A stretch of 64,000 bases of DNA from positions 977,175 through 1,041,174 of the forward strand of contig NZ_LMSA01000002.1 in the NCBI RefSeq assembly GCF_001427985.1, in the 5' to 3' direction. The DNA comes from Knoellia sp. Soil729. GTDB lineage: Bacteria > Actinomycetota > Actinomycetes > Actinomycetales > Dermatophilaceae. Of the stretch, positions 8,359-17,711 are shown in pieces; within the stretch, counting starts at the first letter, position 1, and every line of letters starts with the position of its first letter. The notes beneath the pieces are model-generated. The model had not been told where the DNA came from, did no database searches, and was given only the letters and a program-made list of their open reading frames with translations. The position numbers and the translations under genes were made by a program.

Positions 8359-9840
8359 TCAGCCGCGAGCGCCGCCCTCGGCGGGTGACTGCGGTCCGGG
8401 GTCCGGGTGCTTCTCGCGCCACTTGCGCTCGAACGGCAGGCGCCACGTGTGCGGTGCCACGAGCTGGTGGATCTGGTTGGGGCCCCACGTGCCCGGCTCG
8501 TAGGGCCGCACGACCGGCGGGTTGTCGAGCAGCGGCTGGCTGACCTCCCACAGGCGCTCGATGCCGCGCGCCGACGTGAAGAGCGTGTGGTCGCCACGCA
8601 CGGCGTCATAGATGAGGCGCTCGTACGCCTCGAGCACCGCGCCCGCCCACGTCGTCTCCTGCATCGCGAACTGCATCGACAGCTTGTCGAGCTTCATCCC
8701 CGGCCCGGGTCGCTTGCCGTAGAACGACAACGACATCCGCGCACGGTCGGCGAGGTCGAACGTCAGGTGGTCGGGACCGTGGTCACCGACCCCGGAGCCG
8801 GGCGGGAACATCGACTGTGGCGGCTCGTTGAACGCAATCGAGATGATGCGCGCCCCTTCGGCCATGCGCTTGCCGGTCCGCAGGAAGAACGGCACCCCCG
8901 CCCAGCGCCAGTTGTCGATGAAGCACTTGAGCGCGATGTAGGTCTCGGTGTCGGAGTTGTGCGCGACACCGGGCTCCTCGAGGTAGCCGTTGTACTGACC
9001 GCGCACCACGTCCCTGGGCTGGATCGGCTGCATCGACTCGAAGACCTTGTTCTTCTCCCGGCTGATCGCGTTGGGCTCCAGCGAGGTCGGCGGCTCCATC
9101 GCCGTGAACGCGAGGATCTGGAAGAGGTGCGTGACGACCATGTCGCGGTAGGCACCGGTGCTCTCGTAGAAGTCGCCGCGGGTCGACAGGCCCAACGTCT
9201 CGGGCACGTCGATCTGCACGTGGGCGATGTTGTTGCGGTGCCAGATCGGCTCGAACAGCCCGTTGGCGAACCGGAACGCGAGGATGTTCTGGGCCGGCTC
9301 CTTGCCCAGGAAGTGGTCGATGCGGAAGATCTGGTCCTCCGCGAACACCTCGTGCAGGCGCCGGTTGAGCTCGACCGCCGAGGCGTAGTCCGTGCCGAAC
9401 GGCTTCTCCATGACGACGCGGCTGCGTTCGACGAGTCCGGCCTCGGCGATGGTCTGGACGGCGGCCAGCGCCGCCTTGGGCGGCACCGACAGGTAGTGGA
9501 GCCGCAGCTCGGTGTCACCGGGCAGGAGCTCCTCGGAGGCCTTCACCGCCCCGGCCAGGGCCTGCGGACCGGCCGAGCTCGGCACGTACTCGAGCCGCTG
9601 AGCGAACTCGTCCCACTCCTGCCCGTCGAGCTCGCGGGTCGAGAACTCCTTGATGGCCTCGTGGGCCAGGTCGCGGAACCCGTCCCGCGAGAGGTCGTCG
9701 AGCGACGTGCCGACGACCCGCAGGTCGTCGAGGAGCCCGGACTGGAACAGGTGCAGCAGACCCGGGATCAGCTTGCGTTTGGCGAGGTCGCCCGTGGCGC
9801 CGAACAGGATGACGGTCGTCGGCGCAGTGGTCTCGCTCAT
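8359..9840 (-). CDS. zwf: Glucose-6-phosphate 1-dehydrogenase
   Basis: This 493-residue enzyme oxidises glucose 6-phosphate to 6-phosphogluconolactone and yields NADPH for the oxidative pentose phosphate pathway. The N-terminal Rossmann motif is FGATGDLAKRKL. The active-site signature RIDHFLGKE, with the substrate-binding Lys and catalytic His, lies near residue 175. EPPTSLEP and NRWAGVPFFLRTGKRM-like segments (NWRWAGVPFFLRTGKRM here) follow in the C-terminal domain. Length is normal. It is not beside opcA or transaldolase, so it may be a second zwf copy of the genome. The ATGA overlap at 9837-9840 couples it to the upstream hydrolase gene. Confidence 0.95.
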   Translation of the reverse strand: MSETTAPTTVILFGATGDLAKRKLIPGLLHLFQSGLLDDLRVVGTSLDDLSRDGFRDLAHEAIKEFSTRELDGQEWDEFAQRLEYVPSSAGPQALAGAVKASEELLPGDTELRLHYLSVPPKAALAAVQTIAEAGLVERSRVVMEKPFGTDYASAVELNRRLHEVFAEDQIFRIDHFLGKEPAQNILAFRFANGLFEPIWHRNNIAHVQIDVPETLGLSTRGDFYESTGAYRDMVVTHLFQILAFTAMEPPTSLEPNAISREKNKVFESMQPIQPRDVVRGQYNGYLEEPGVAHNSDTETYIALKCFIDNWRWAGVPFFLRTGKRMAEGARIISIAFNEPPQSMFPPGSGVGDHGPDHLTFDLADRARMSLSFYGKRPGPGMKLDKLSMQFAMQETTWAGAVLEAYERLIYDAVRGDHTLFTSARGIERLWEVSQPLLDNPPVVRPYEPGTWGPNQIHQLVAPHTWRLPFERKWREKHPDPGPQSPAEGGARG

Positions 9841-10871
9841 GGGTCCACTGTGGCACCAAGACGGTCTCGCACGGCGGCATACACCGTCTCGTCGTGGATC
9901 AGCGCGAGGTGACTGACTCCGGGAAGGACGACGACGTCCTCGCGCGCGAACCGCCGGCTCTCGGGTGAGTGACGCCCCGATCCGCGGGCACTTGCTGCGG
10001 TCACCATGCCGTCACCGAAGAGCTGGGCCACCTTGCCGTCGATCTTCTTGCCGAGCAGACCGACGACGGCGAGATGGCGTATGCCGGGGTGCAGGGGGAT
10101 GTCGAGACGGTGAGTCCGGTGGTCCGTCGGGTCCGCGTCACCCCACTCCTCCTCGACGAGGTTGCCGTGCCGCAGGTCCTGGATCCCGACGCTGCGGATG
10201 CCGAGCGCTCGGGCCACGGGCCGGATGCGGTGCAGGGCGCCGGCGGCCCGGGCGACGTGGTTGACGCCACGTTCCAGGGGAGCGCCGAGGTGGGGCGAGC
10301 CGAGGGTGACGGTGTCGCTCACCAGACCCACCCAGCTGGCGTCGACCTCGGCCTGGGCCAGCGCGCTGTGGATGACGAGCCCGCCCATGGAATGGCCGAT
10401 GAGCACGAGGCGCCGGAGGGGCACCGGCCAGTGCGCGACGAGGTCGATGAGGACGTGGTTGAGGTCATGCCCGTTGTGGGAGATCCGCAGGCCGGTGTTG
10501 TAGCGCACGGTGACGGGGGTGAGGCCCAGGTCGTCGCGAAGGCCCTTGCCGAAGCCACCTGGCTGCCAGGCGGTCTCGGTGAACAGCAGACCGTGCACGA
10601 ACACGGCCACGTCGCTGGTGGCGTCCGGGAACGCGTCCGCCAGCCCGCTCTCGGTGAGTGGAACGGTCCGGCCGCGCCGGCGCACGCCCATGGTGTGCGA
10701 CAGGGCTGAGCCCGACGCATCGAGCCGATCACCGACGAAGGCGTTGACGAAGGCGCGCACCGCGTTGGGGGCCGGGTGGTGGATGAGCTCATCACTGACC
10801 CCGGCGACTCGGTGCACGCCGCGCATGAGCACCTGCTCGACGGCGGTCGGCTCCTGCGGCTCCTCGCTCAT
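9837..10871 (-). CDS. Alpha/beta hydrolase, lipase/PGAP1-like
   Basis: This is a 344-residue alpha/beta hydrolase without a signal peptide. It has the oxyanion region VAVFVHGLLFTETAW and the nucleophile elbow VLIGHSMGGLVIHSAL (GHSMG). DTVTLGSPHLGAPLERG is typical of PGAP1-like and triacylglycerol lipases. A C-terminal LPGVSHLALIHDETVY carries the catalytic His. It probably hydrolyses a lipid ester in the cytoplasm. It overlaps efeB upstream and zwf downstream by 4 bp each, so it sits in one long minus-strand transcription unit with the efe genes. Its link to iron uptake is not evident. Confidence 0.8.
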   Translation of the reverse strand: MSEEPQEPTAVEQVLMRGVHRVAGVSDELIHHPAPNAVRAFVNAFVGDRLDASGSALSHTMGVRRRGRTVPLTESGLADAFPDATSDVAVFVHGLLFTETAWQPGGFGKGLRDDLGLTPVTVRYNTGLRISHNGHDLNHVLIDLVAHWPVPLRRLVLIGHSMGGLVIHSALAQAEVDASWVGLVSDTVTLGSPHLGAPLERGVNHVARAAGALHRIRPVARALGIRSVGIQDLRHGNLVEEEWGDADPTDHRTHRLDIPLHPGIRHLAVVGLLGKKIDGKVAQLFGDGMVTAASARGSGRHSPESRRFAREDVVVLPGVSHLALIHDETVYAAVRDRLGATVDP

Positions 10872-12172
10872 GCCCCGAAGAGTTGCACACCCCAGTCCTG
10901 CCCGTCGCCCAGTCCGGGCGGGCAGGCGAAAAGGGCCGAGCCGTTGTGCTCGATGTACTCGTTGAGCTTGTCGGACTTCGCGAGCGCCTGCTGCATCGGC
11001 ACGAACTGCTTGTGGGCGTCGCGCACGAACGCGAGAAAGAACAGCCCGGCATCCAGGTGCCCACTGCCGTCCGTGCCGTCGGTGAAGTTGTAGCCGCGTC
11101 GCAGGATCCGTATGCCGCCCAGCTGGCTCTCGTGGGCGAGGCGGACGTGGCTCGTGAGCGGGATCCGGGGCGAGCCGTCCGCGCCCTTCGCGTGGAAGTC
11201 CAGGGGGGCGAACTCGTCGCGTTGGTCGACCGGCTGGGAGAGCGGCGCCCCGACGGCCTTGTCGCGCCCGAAGATGTCCTCCTGCTCCTGCAGCGACGTC
11301 CGGTCCCAGACCTCGATGTGCATCCGGATGCGCCGAGCCACGAGGTAGGAGCCGCCGGCCATCCAGGAGGCGCCACCCGGCACGTCGGAGGGGTCGACCC
11401 AGACGTGGGAGTCGAGGGCCTGGCCGTCCTCGGCCTTGATGTTGGCCGTGCCGTCCTTGAAGCCGAAGAGGTTGCGCGCGGTCACCTGGCTCGTCGACGT
11501 CGAGGAGGTGCGGCCGAAGCCGAGCTGGCTCCAGCGCACCGAGATGACGCCGAAGCCGATGCGGATGAGGTTGCGGATGGCGTGCACGGCCACCTGGGGG
11601 TCGTCCGCGCAGGCCTGGATGCAGAGGTCGCCACCCGTACGGGCAGGGTCCAGGTCGTCGCCCCGGAACCCGGGCAGGTCGTGCAGCGCCTCCGGCTTGC
11701 GCCCGGCCAGGCCGAAGCGGCCGTCGAAGAGCGAAGGGCCGTAGCCGATGGTGATCGTGAGGTTGGACGGAGCGAGGTCGAGGGCCTCGCCGGTGTCCTC
11801 CGGCGGCCGGTAGGGCCCGCCACCGACGACGCCGCCCGGCGACGCCTCGGCGCCGAAGGTCATGCGCTCAGCCGCCCGGGTCCACTCCTGGAGGAGGAGC
11901 TTGAGGTCGGCCGCATCCTTGCTGATGACGTCGAGGGCGACGAAGTGCATGCGGTCCTGCGCAGGCGTGACGATGCCGGCCTGGTGCTCGCCGCGGAAGG
12001 GCACCGGCTTCTGCGAGGACGGCGGTGCAGCCGGCCCTGTCGGCTGGGAAGCCGCAGCGCGAGGGGTGCCGCCGGCATACGTCAGGCCCGCGGCAGCGCC
12101 GGCCATGGCGACACCGGCTCCGGTGGCAAGGACGCTGCGCCGGGTGGCTGCCGGCTCGTTCGGGGCGCTCAT
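10868..12172 (-). CDS. efeB: Iron uptake deferrochelatase/Dyp-type peroxidase EfeB
   Basis: This is a 434-residue Dyp-type haem peroxidase with a twin-arginine signal (Arg11-Arg12 in TRRSVLATGAG, then a hydrophobic alanine-rich stretch), so it is exported folded. The GxxDG motif appears as FGFKDGTANIK near residue 236, where the Asp acts in peroxide activation. The C-terminal part (LGGIRILRRGYNFTDG, GLFFLAFVRDAHKQF) matches EfeB. In EfeUOB systems it oxidises or releases iron outside the membrane. It overlaps efeO by ATGA. GGIR is encoded with the rare ATA codon to make the octamer CGGCATAC. Confidence 0.92.
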   Translation of the reverse strand: MSAPNEPAATRRSVLATGAGVAMAGAAAGLTYAGGTPRAAASQPTGPAAPPSSQKPVPFRGEHQAGIVTPAQDRMHFVALDVISKDAADLKLLLQEWTRAAERMTFGAEASPGGVVGGGPYRPPEDTGEALDLAPSNLTITIGYGPSLFDGRFGLAGRKPEALHDLPGFRGDDLDPARTGGDLCIQACADDPQVAVHAIRNLIRIGFGVISVRWSQLGFGRTSSTSTSQVTARNLFGFKDGTANIKAEDGQALDSHVWVDPSDVPGGASWMAGGSYLVARRIRMHIEVWDRTSLQEQEDIFGRDKAVGAPLSQPVDQRDEFAPLDFHAKGADGSPRIPLTSHVRLAHESQLGGIRILRRGYNFTDGTDGSGHLDAGLFFLAFVRDAHKQFVPMQQALAKSDKLNEYIEHNGSALFACPPGLGDGQDWGVQLFGA

Positions 12173-13308
12173 GCGGCGGCGACGACCCCGGCGACCTTGG
12201 ACACGTCCTCGGCCACGGCGTCGAGGGCGTCGCTCAGGGCGCGGACCTCGACGGGCGTGAGCTCGGTGTAGAGCTGGTAGCCGTCACCCTTCTGGTGCTT
12301 GGTGACGAGCGCGTCGAGGGCTGCCGCGCGCTTGTCGTAGGAGGCGACGAGCTCGGGGTTGCGCTCCTGCAGGACCGGGCGGAGCGCGGCGATGGCGCCC
12401 TTGGAGCCTTCCCAGTTGGCCGCGAAGTCCCAGAGGTCGGTGTGGCTGTAGCGCTCCTCCTCGCCGGTGATCTTGCCGGTGGCCATCTCGTCGAGCAGCG
12501 CCTTGGAGCCGTTGGCGAGCTGGAGGCCGTTGAACTCGACCTTCTTGGCCTCGGCGACGATCGTCGTCACGTCGGCGAGGAGCTGGTCGGCGATGGCGCT
12601 GCTGTCGGCCTGCAGGCCGTTGACCCAGAGGTCCTGCTCGAGGCGGTGGTAGCCGGTGAACTTCATGCCCTCGTCGACGACGTCCGCGCGGCCGTCGATC
12701 TTGGGGTCGAGCTCACCGAAGGACTCGGCGACGGGCTCGATGCGCTCCCAGTAGGAACGGGCCACCGGGTAGAGCGCCTTGGCCTCGTCGACCTTGCCGG
12801 CCTTGACGAGCCCGACGAACTCGGTCGTGCGCGCGAGCAGGGCATCGGACTGGCTCCCGACGAAGCGGGCGTAGGACGCGGTCGCTGCCCGCAGCTTGGC
12901 GTCGTCGGTCTTCGGCGCCGCACTGGCACCGGTGACGGTGAAGTCGTGGCGGATCCCCTTGCCGACCATGCCCGGCTTGCACGCCGTCTCGTAGGTGCCT
13001 GGCTCGGCGACCTCGACGTGGAACGTGCGGCTCAGGCCGGGTGCGATGTTCTCGACCTCGCCGACGATGCGGTCACCGGCGGCGTAGACGTAGAACTCGT
13101 TGACCTTGGTGCCCTTGTTGGAGACGGTGAACTCGATCGTCCCGGCGGGCGCCTGAGTCCGGTCGAGCTCGCAGCTCGTGTCGTTGGCCGTCACCGTGAT
13201 CGGGCCCTTGCCGTCCGCGGTCTTGGCGTCCGACCCTCCCCCGCACGCAGTCAGCGTCAGGGCGATGGCGACGGAGGCGGGGACGAGCGCGAGGGCGCTG
13301 CGGGTCAT
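12169..13308 (-). CDS. efeO: Iron uptake system lipoprotein EfeO (cupredoxin plus M75 domain)
   Basis: This 379-residue exported protein starts with a signal and a lipobox-like LTAC at residues 19-22, so it is probably a lipoprotein. A cupredoxin domain (about 35-118) has SCELDRTQAPAG and YETACKPGMVG. An EfeM/EfeO M75 domain (about 125-379) carries the HxxE motif in GYHRLEQDLWVNG. EfeO is thought to bind iron, with a metal site in the cupredoxin, and pass it to the permease. The ATG at 13308 precedes the signal; it overlaps efeU by 4 bp. Confidence 0.92.
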   Translation of the reverse strand: MTRSALALVPASVAIALTLTACGGGSDAKTADGKGPITVTANDTSCELDRTQAPAGTIEFTVSNKGTKVNEFYVYAAGDRIVGEVENIAPGLSRTFHVEVAEPGTYETACKPGMVGKGIRHDFTVTGASAAPKTDDAKLRAATASYARFVGSQSDALLARTTEFVGLVKAGKVDEAKALYPVARSYWERIEPVAESFGELDPKIDGRADVVDEGMKFTGYHRLEQDLWVNGLQADSSAIADQLLADVTTIVAEAKKVEFNGLQLANGSKALLDEMATGKITGEEERYSHTDLWDFAANWEGSKGAIAALRPVLQERNPELVASYDKRAAALDALVTKHQKGDGYQLYTELTPVEVRALSDALDAVAEDVSKVAGVVAAA

Positions 13309-14171
13309 GCGGCTTCTCCTGAGTGGGACGGGGCGAGCGAGGTGGGCTGGGGGGCGGTCGGCCTGGAAGTCTTTGCCGGGCGAAGGAAGAGCGTGAGGAC
13401 GACGGCGACATAGGCCGTCCAGGCGACCGCCTGGAGCAAGGTCGTCACCGGGGTGAAGTTGAAGATGCCCTTGAGCAGGGCGGCATACCAGCTGTCCGGA
13501 CGGATGACGTTGGACACGTCGAAGGCGACGGTCTGCAGGCCGGGGAGGAAGCCCGCCTCCTGCAGGTCGTGGAGGCCGTAGGCGAGGATGCCGGCGGCCA
13601 CGAGGATGAGCGCGATCCCGGTCCACTTGAAGAACGAGCCGAGGTTGATCTTCACGGCGCCTCGGTAGATGAGCCAGCCGAGGGCGATCGCGCCGCCCAG
13701 GCCGAGAAGCCAGCCGAACAGCGGGGAGCTGTTGCCCTGGCCGGCCGCCTCGGTCGTGGCATAGAAGAAGATCGCGGTCTCGAGGCCCTCGCGCCCCACG
13801 CCGAGGAAGCCCACGAGGGCGACCGCGAGTGGGCCCAGGTCGAGGGCGTGGTCGAGGCGCCCCTTGAGCTCGCCGGAGATCGTGCGGGCGGCCGTCTTCA
13901 TCCAGAAGACCATCGCGGTGACGAAGGCCACGGCGAGGATGCTCGCGCTCCCGCCGATGAGCTCCTGGGTCTCGAACGAGAGCTGACGCGTGCCGAAGGT
14001 CAGCGCGGCCGCCAGTCCGGCGCTCAGCACGACGGCGGTGATGACGCCGACCCAGACGTGGCGCAGGGCCCACCGTCGATCCGTCTTCACGAGGAATGCG
14101 ACGAGGATGACGACCACGAGGGCGGCTTCGAGACCTTCGCGAAGGCCGATGAGGGCGTTGCTGACGAGCAT
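13305..14171 (-). CDS. efeU: High-affinity iron permease EfeU (FTR1 family)
   Basis: This 288-residue membrane protein has about seven helices and the two REGLE iron-translocation motifs of FTR1/EfeU permeases: LREGLEAALVV at residues 10-20 and GREGLETAIFFY near residue 127. It is the first gene of efeU-efeO-efeB, all linked by ATGA overlaps. A DtxR/IdeR-type box lies 28 bp upstream, so the operon should be repressed when iron is plentiful. Length is close to the bacterial family norm. Confidence 0.93.
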   Translation of the reverse strand: MLVSNALIGLREGLEAALVVVILVAFLVKTDRRWALRHVWVGVITAVVLSAGLAAALTFGTRQLSFETQELIGGSASILAVAFVTAMVFWMKTAARTISGELKGRLDHALDLGPLAVALVGFLGVGREGLETAIFFYATTEAAGQGNSSPLFGWLLGLGGAIALGWLIYRGAVKINLGSFFKWTGIALILVAAGILAYGLHDLQEAGFLPGLQTVAFDVSNVIRPDSWYAALLKGIFNFTPVTTLLQAVAWTAYVAVVLTLFLRPAKTSRPTAPQPTSLAPSHSGEAA

Positions 14172-14198
14172 GATGCCTGCGATTCGGGGAGGGCGGAC

Positions 14199-14217
14199 TT
14201 AGGTGAGGGTTACCTCA
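14199..14217 (-). promoter_or_regulatory. Iron box (DtxR/IdeR-type operator) of efeUOB
   Basis: The 19-mer TTAGGTGAGGGTTACCTCA matches the DtxR/IdeR consensus TTAGGTTAGSCTAACCTAA at 15 of 19 positions. It lies 28 bp upstream of the efeU start. The homology of the downstream genes to iron uptake supports the assignment. Confidence 0.85.
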
Positions 14218-14318
14218 GTCGAAGGTACGCCCCACCCCCCGGTCCTCGTCAATCTGGCCAGCTCTCGAATGCGTCACAGCGTCGCCCGGGGCCGCCCGGA
14301 GCGCGCCGAGGGCACGGC

Positions 14319-17300
14319 TCAGCGGTCGAGGAGACCCCGCAGGTCGTCGGCGGTCAGTGCGCTGGAGAGCAGGTTGCCGTCGTCGACGACTCGGGCGAAG
14401 AGGTCGCGCTTCTTGTCCTGCAGGGCGACGACCTTCTCCTCGATCGTGTCCGTCGAGACGAGGCGGTAGACGTTGACCGACTTCGTCTGCCCGATGCGGT
14501 GGGCCCGGTCGATAGCCTGGTTCTCGGCGGCGGGGTTCCACCACGGATCGAGCACGAAGACGTAGTCCGCCTCGGTGAGGGTCAGCCCGAAGCCGCCGGC
14601 CTTGAGCGAGATGAGGAAGACCGGGGCATCGCCCTCTCGGAAGTCCCGAACGACATCGGCGCGGTTGCGGGTGGAGCCGTCGAGGTAGGCGTGGGCGATG
14701 CCCTCCTCCTCGAGCCGCGCACGCACGATCGCGAGGAAGCCGGTGAACTGGCTGAAGACGAGGGCTCGGTGCCCCTCGGCCGCGAGCTCGGCGACCTGCT
14801 CGACGAGCGCCTCGACCTTGGCGCTCGGCGCCGCCCCGCCGTAGGCCTCGGCATCCACGAGCGAGGGGTCGAGGGCCATCTGGCGCAGCACCGTGAGGGC
14901 GCGCAGGATGGCGATCCGGTTGCCGTCGAGGTCGTCGATGAGCCCGAGGAGACGTTGGCGCTCACGCGCGAGGTGGCGGTCATAGATGGCGCGGTGCCTG
15001 GGGTGCAGCGCGACGTGGAGGACCTGCTCCTGCTTGGGCGGCAGATCGGAGGCGACGGCCTCCTTGGTGCGCCTCAGCATGAGCGGGCGGATGCGGCGGC
15101 GCAGCGTGGCGAGCAGCTCGGGTGAGGAGCCGTTCTCGATGGGCTTGGCCCACGTCTCCTTGAACAGCTGGGGGCGTGGGTGCAGGCCCGGCGCGACGAG
15201 GGAGAGCAGCGACCACAGGTCCATGAGGGAGTTCTCGAGCGGGGTGCCCGTGAGGGCGAACGTCACGCGGGCCGGGAGCCGGCGCATCGCGGCATAGGTC
15301 TTGGCCTGGTGGTTCTTGACGAACTGGGCCTCGTCGAGCACGGCCGCCGACCACCGCACGGACCGGAACGCCTCGGCGTCGATGCGCCCCACCGCATAGG
15401 TCGTGACGACGAGGTCAGCCCCGTCGATCGCCTCGTCCATGGCGACCTTGGCCTTGCCCCGGGTCCGGTCGAGGACGGCGACGGTGAGGTCGGGGGCAAA
15501 CTTCGCGACCTCGTCGACCCATGTGCCGAGCACCGAGGTCGGGGCCACGATGAGCATCGGGTCGACGAGCTCCCCGCGCTCCTTGGCGCGCAGGGCCATC
15601 GCGACGACCTGCAGCGTCTTGCCCAGTCCCATGTCGTCGGCCAGCACCCCACCCAGCCCGAGGTCCCACAGCAGCGAGAGCCAGCGGAACCCCTCCTCCT
15701 GGTAGGGCCGCAGCGTCGCCTTGAGCGCACTCGGCACCTCGGCCGGTGGTGGTGTGTGCTCGGAGTCGATGCCCAGCAGTGCGTCGACCGAGCGCTTCCA
15801 CAGGGCGGACTGCTCCTCGACGACGCCGATCTCGACGAGCTCGTCCCACAGCCCGGCGTGGAGCACCGACAGGCGCAGGGGGTCGGACTTCTTGTCCTGC
15901 AGGGCCCTGGCCTCCTCGACGAGGTCGCGCAGCCTGTGCAGCTCGGGGGAGCTGAGCGTGAACCAGGCGCCGTCGGGCAGGAGCAGGCGCTCCTCGCCCC
16001 GCGCGAGCGCGGTCACGAGGTCGGACAGCGGCACCTCGTGGCCACCGACGCTGACGGAGATGGAGAGGTCGAACCAGTCGTTGCCCTCGCTCGACTCCGA
16101 GGTGCCGACCGCGATCTGTGGGGGCGCGGTCACCTCGGCGTATGCCGTCCGCTCGCCGACGACGTCGACCTCCACGTCGTCATGGGCCTCGATGCTCGGC
16201 AGGAGCTCGGCGAAGGCCACGGTGTCGAAGCCGCTGAGCTCCACCAACTCTCGTGGCATCCACCCGGAGCGGGTGAGGTCCCACAGGGCGGGGAGCTCGC
16301 CACGGGTCGGGACCACGGTGAGCAGCTCTGCCTCGACCGCGGCGACTCGGAAGGCGTCGGGGTCGCGGTAGGCCGGCTGCTCGCGGCGCAGTGGAACGGT
16401 CACCGGTGCGTCCCTCGGGCCATAGCGGAAGGCCCAGGCGAGGTGGGCGGTGTGGTCCTTGTCGAACCTCACCGCGAGGTGGAGCCGCGGTGGCACGACC
16501 TCGGGCAGGCTCAGCCCGTCGTGGGTGCGCACCTTGGCACGGCGCTGCAGGACGGGGAGCTTGTCGACCGCGAAGCTCGACCAGTCCTCGCCCGGGATCG
16601 TGAAGGGTCCGCGAGAGACCACGCGTGCCGCGGCCTGGTCGACGTCGGGCCCGAACCCGCCGACGCTCAGGTCACGCTCCTCCTGCCGGAACCAGCCGGT
16701 CGGGGGGTCGCCCACGACGACCACCTCGCCCGTCCCCTCCGGCAGGTCCAGGCTCGGGACCGCACGCACGGCGCCGTCGTCCGTCGGCGAGAGGTCGAGC
16801 GTGAAGTGACCCTCGTCCGGCACGAGGTGCACCTCACCGCTGTTGGTCGGGTGGGTGAGCAGCACGACGCCGGCGTCACGGGCCCGGATGAGCAGGTCGA
16901 TCCAGCCCCGGCCCATGAGGTCGAGCGGGATCGACGCTGGCGCGCGGCCGTAGCCGGACATGCGGCTGCCGCGACGGTGGGCGTCGGCGATCGCGGTGAG
17001 GGCGTCGAGCGGTGGCCCGTCGAGCCGGAACGCGTAGGACGAGTAGTAGCCGCCCGAGACCGCCTCCCACGAGATGCCGGTCTTGATCCATCGGCCCGGC
17101 ACCGCGCCCGGGATCATCGGCCGGAGCTGGATGCGTCGGGTGGACGTCTGCGGCTCCCACGAGGTCGGGCGGCGCAGGGGTTCCTCGATGTCGAGGAGGA
17201 GGCCGACGACACCGGTCATGGGCTCGGGCTCCGGCACGTCGAGCAGGTCACTCAGGGCGTCGCGCCACGACGTGGCCCGCTGCGTGCCCGAGGGCTGGTC

Positions 17301-17624
17301 GGTGCGCCAGGGGCGTTGGGTGCGCAGGGCGATCACGAGAGCGGCGGCATGCTTGCACGCGAAGCCCACCGGGCAGGTGCAGTCACTCTCGAGGAACGGC
17401 TCCCCGTGCGGGTCGGGCGTGAGGGTGACCTCGGTGCGATAGAGGCCCGGGCCCGTGCCGATGACCCGAGCAGCGGCCCTCGTGCCCTCGTCGCCCACGA
17501 TGATGCTCGTGACCCGGCCGGCCCGGGCGTAGTCGGCGCCCCTCGCGAGGGTGACCCGGTCGAACGCCCGGCTCAGCTCGCGGTCGGAGAACTCGTCGAG
17601 CGTGCCGATCCCGTGCTCGCTCAC
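14319..17624 (-). CDS. SNF2-family DEAD/DEAH helicase with SWIM zinc finger
   Basis: This is a 1101-residue protein. A SWIM zinc finger (SDCTCPVGFACKHAAAL, CxCx(n)CxH) lies near residues 82-98. After a long family-specific middle part comes the SNF2 ATPase: Walker A LADDMGLGKTLQV near 664, DEAQF as motif II, and FALTGTPLENSLMDLWS. The second lobe has SLKAGGFGLTLTEADYV and the arginine-finger motif QAIDRAHRIGQTKSVNVY. It should translocate on double-stranded DNA or remodel protein-DNA complexes, possibly like HepA/RapA-type or repair helicases. It is a single transcription unit with no obvious partner. Length matches actinobacterial SWIM-SNF2 proteins. Confidence 0.92.
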   Translation of the reverse strand: MSEHGIGTLDEFSDRELSRAFDRVTLARGADYARAGRVTSIIVGDEGTRAAARVIGTGPGLYRTEVTLTPDPHGEPFLESDCTCPVGFACKHAAALVIALRTQRPWRTDQPSGTQRATSWRDALSDLLDVPEPEPMTGVVGLLLDIEEPLRRPTSWEPQTSTRRIQLRPMIPGAVPGRWIKTGISWEAVSGGYYSSYAFRLDGPPLDALTAIADAHRRGSRMSGYGRAPASIPLDLMGRGWIDLLIRARDAGVVLLTHPTNSGEVHLVPDEGHFTLDLSPTDDGAVRAVPSLDLPEGTGEVVVVGDPPTGWFRQEERDLSVGGFGPDVDQAAARVVSRGPFTIPGEDWSSFAVDKLPVLQRRAKVRTHDGLSLPEVVPPRLHLAVRFDKDHTAHLAWAFRYGPRDAPVTVPLRREQPAYRDPDAFRVAAVEAELLTVVPTRGELPALWDLTRSGWMPRELVELSGFDTVAFAELLPSIEAHDDVEVDVVGERTAYAEVTAPPQIAVGTSESSEGNDWFDLSISVSVGGHEVPLSDLVTALARGEERLLLPDGAWFTLSSPELHRLRDLVEEARALQDKKSDPLRLSVLHAGLWDELVEIGVVEEQSALWKRSVDALLGIDSEHTPPPAEVPSALKATLRPYQEEGFRWLSLLWDLGLGGVLADDMGLGKTLQVVAMALRAKERGELVDPMLIVAPTSVLGTWVDEVAKFAPDLTVAVLDRTRGKAKVAMDEAIDGADLVVTTYAVGRIDAEAFRSVRWSAAVLDEAQFVKNHQAKTYAAMRRLPARVTFALTGTPLENSLMDLWSLLSLVAPGLHPRPQLFKETWAKPIENGSSPELLATLRRRIRPLMLRRTKEAVASDLPPKQEQVLHVALHPRHRAIYDRHLARERQRLLGLIDDLDGNRIAILRALTVLRQMALDPSLVDAEAYGGAAPSAKVEALVEQVAELAAEGHRALVFSQFTGFLAIVRARLEEEGIAHAYLDGSTRNRADVVRDFREGDAPVFLISLKAGGFGLTLTEADYVFVLDPWWNPAAENQAIDRAHRIGQTKSVNVYRLVSTDTIEEKVVALQDKKRDLFARVVDDGNLLSSALTADDLRGLLDR

Positions 17625-17711
17625 CCTGCCACCTCCGTCCCTTCGCGCAGGACGACAACGGTATGCCGTGGGGCCGACATTCCTTGCCGCTCATCCACAG
17701 GCCAGCGTGCG

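Noticed and set aside
14319-17624. The SNF2 protein as part of a phage-defence island (e.g. DISARM/Zorya-like)
   Set aside because: No nuclease, methyltransferase or other defence gene is adjacent; SWIM-SNF2 genes are common housekeeping-type genes in actinobacteria.
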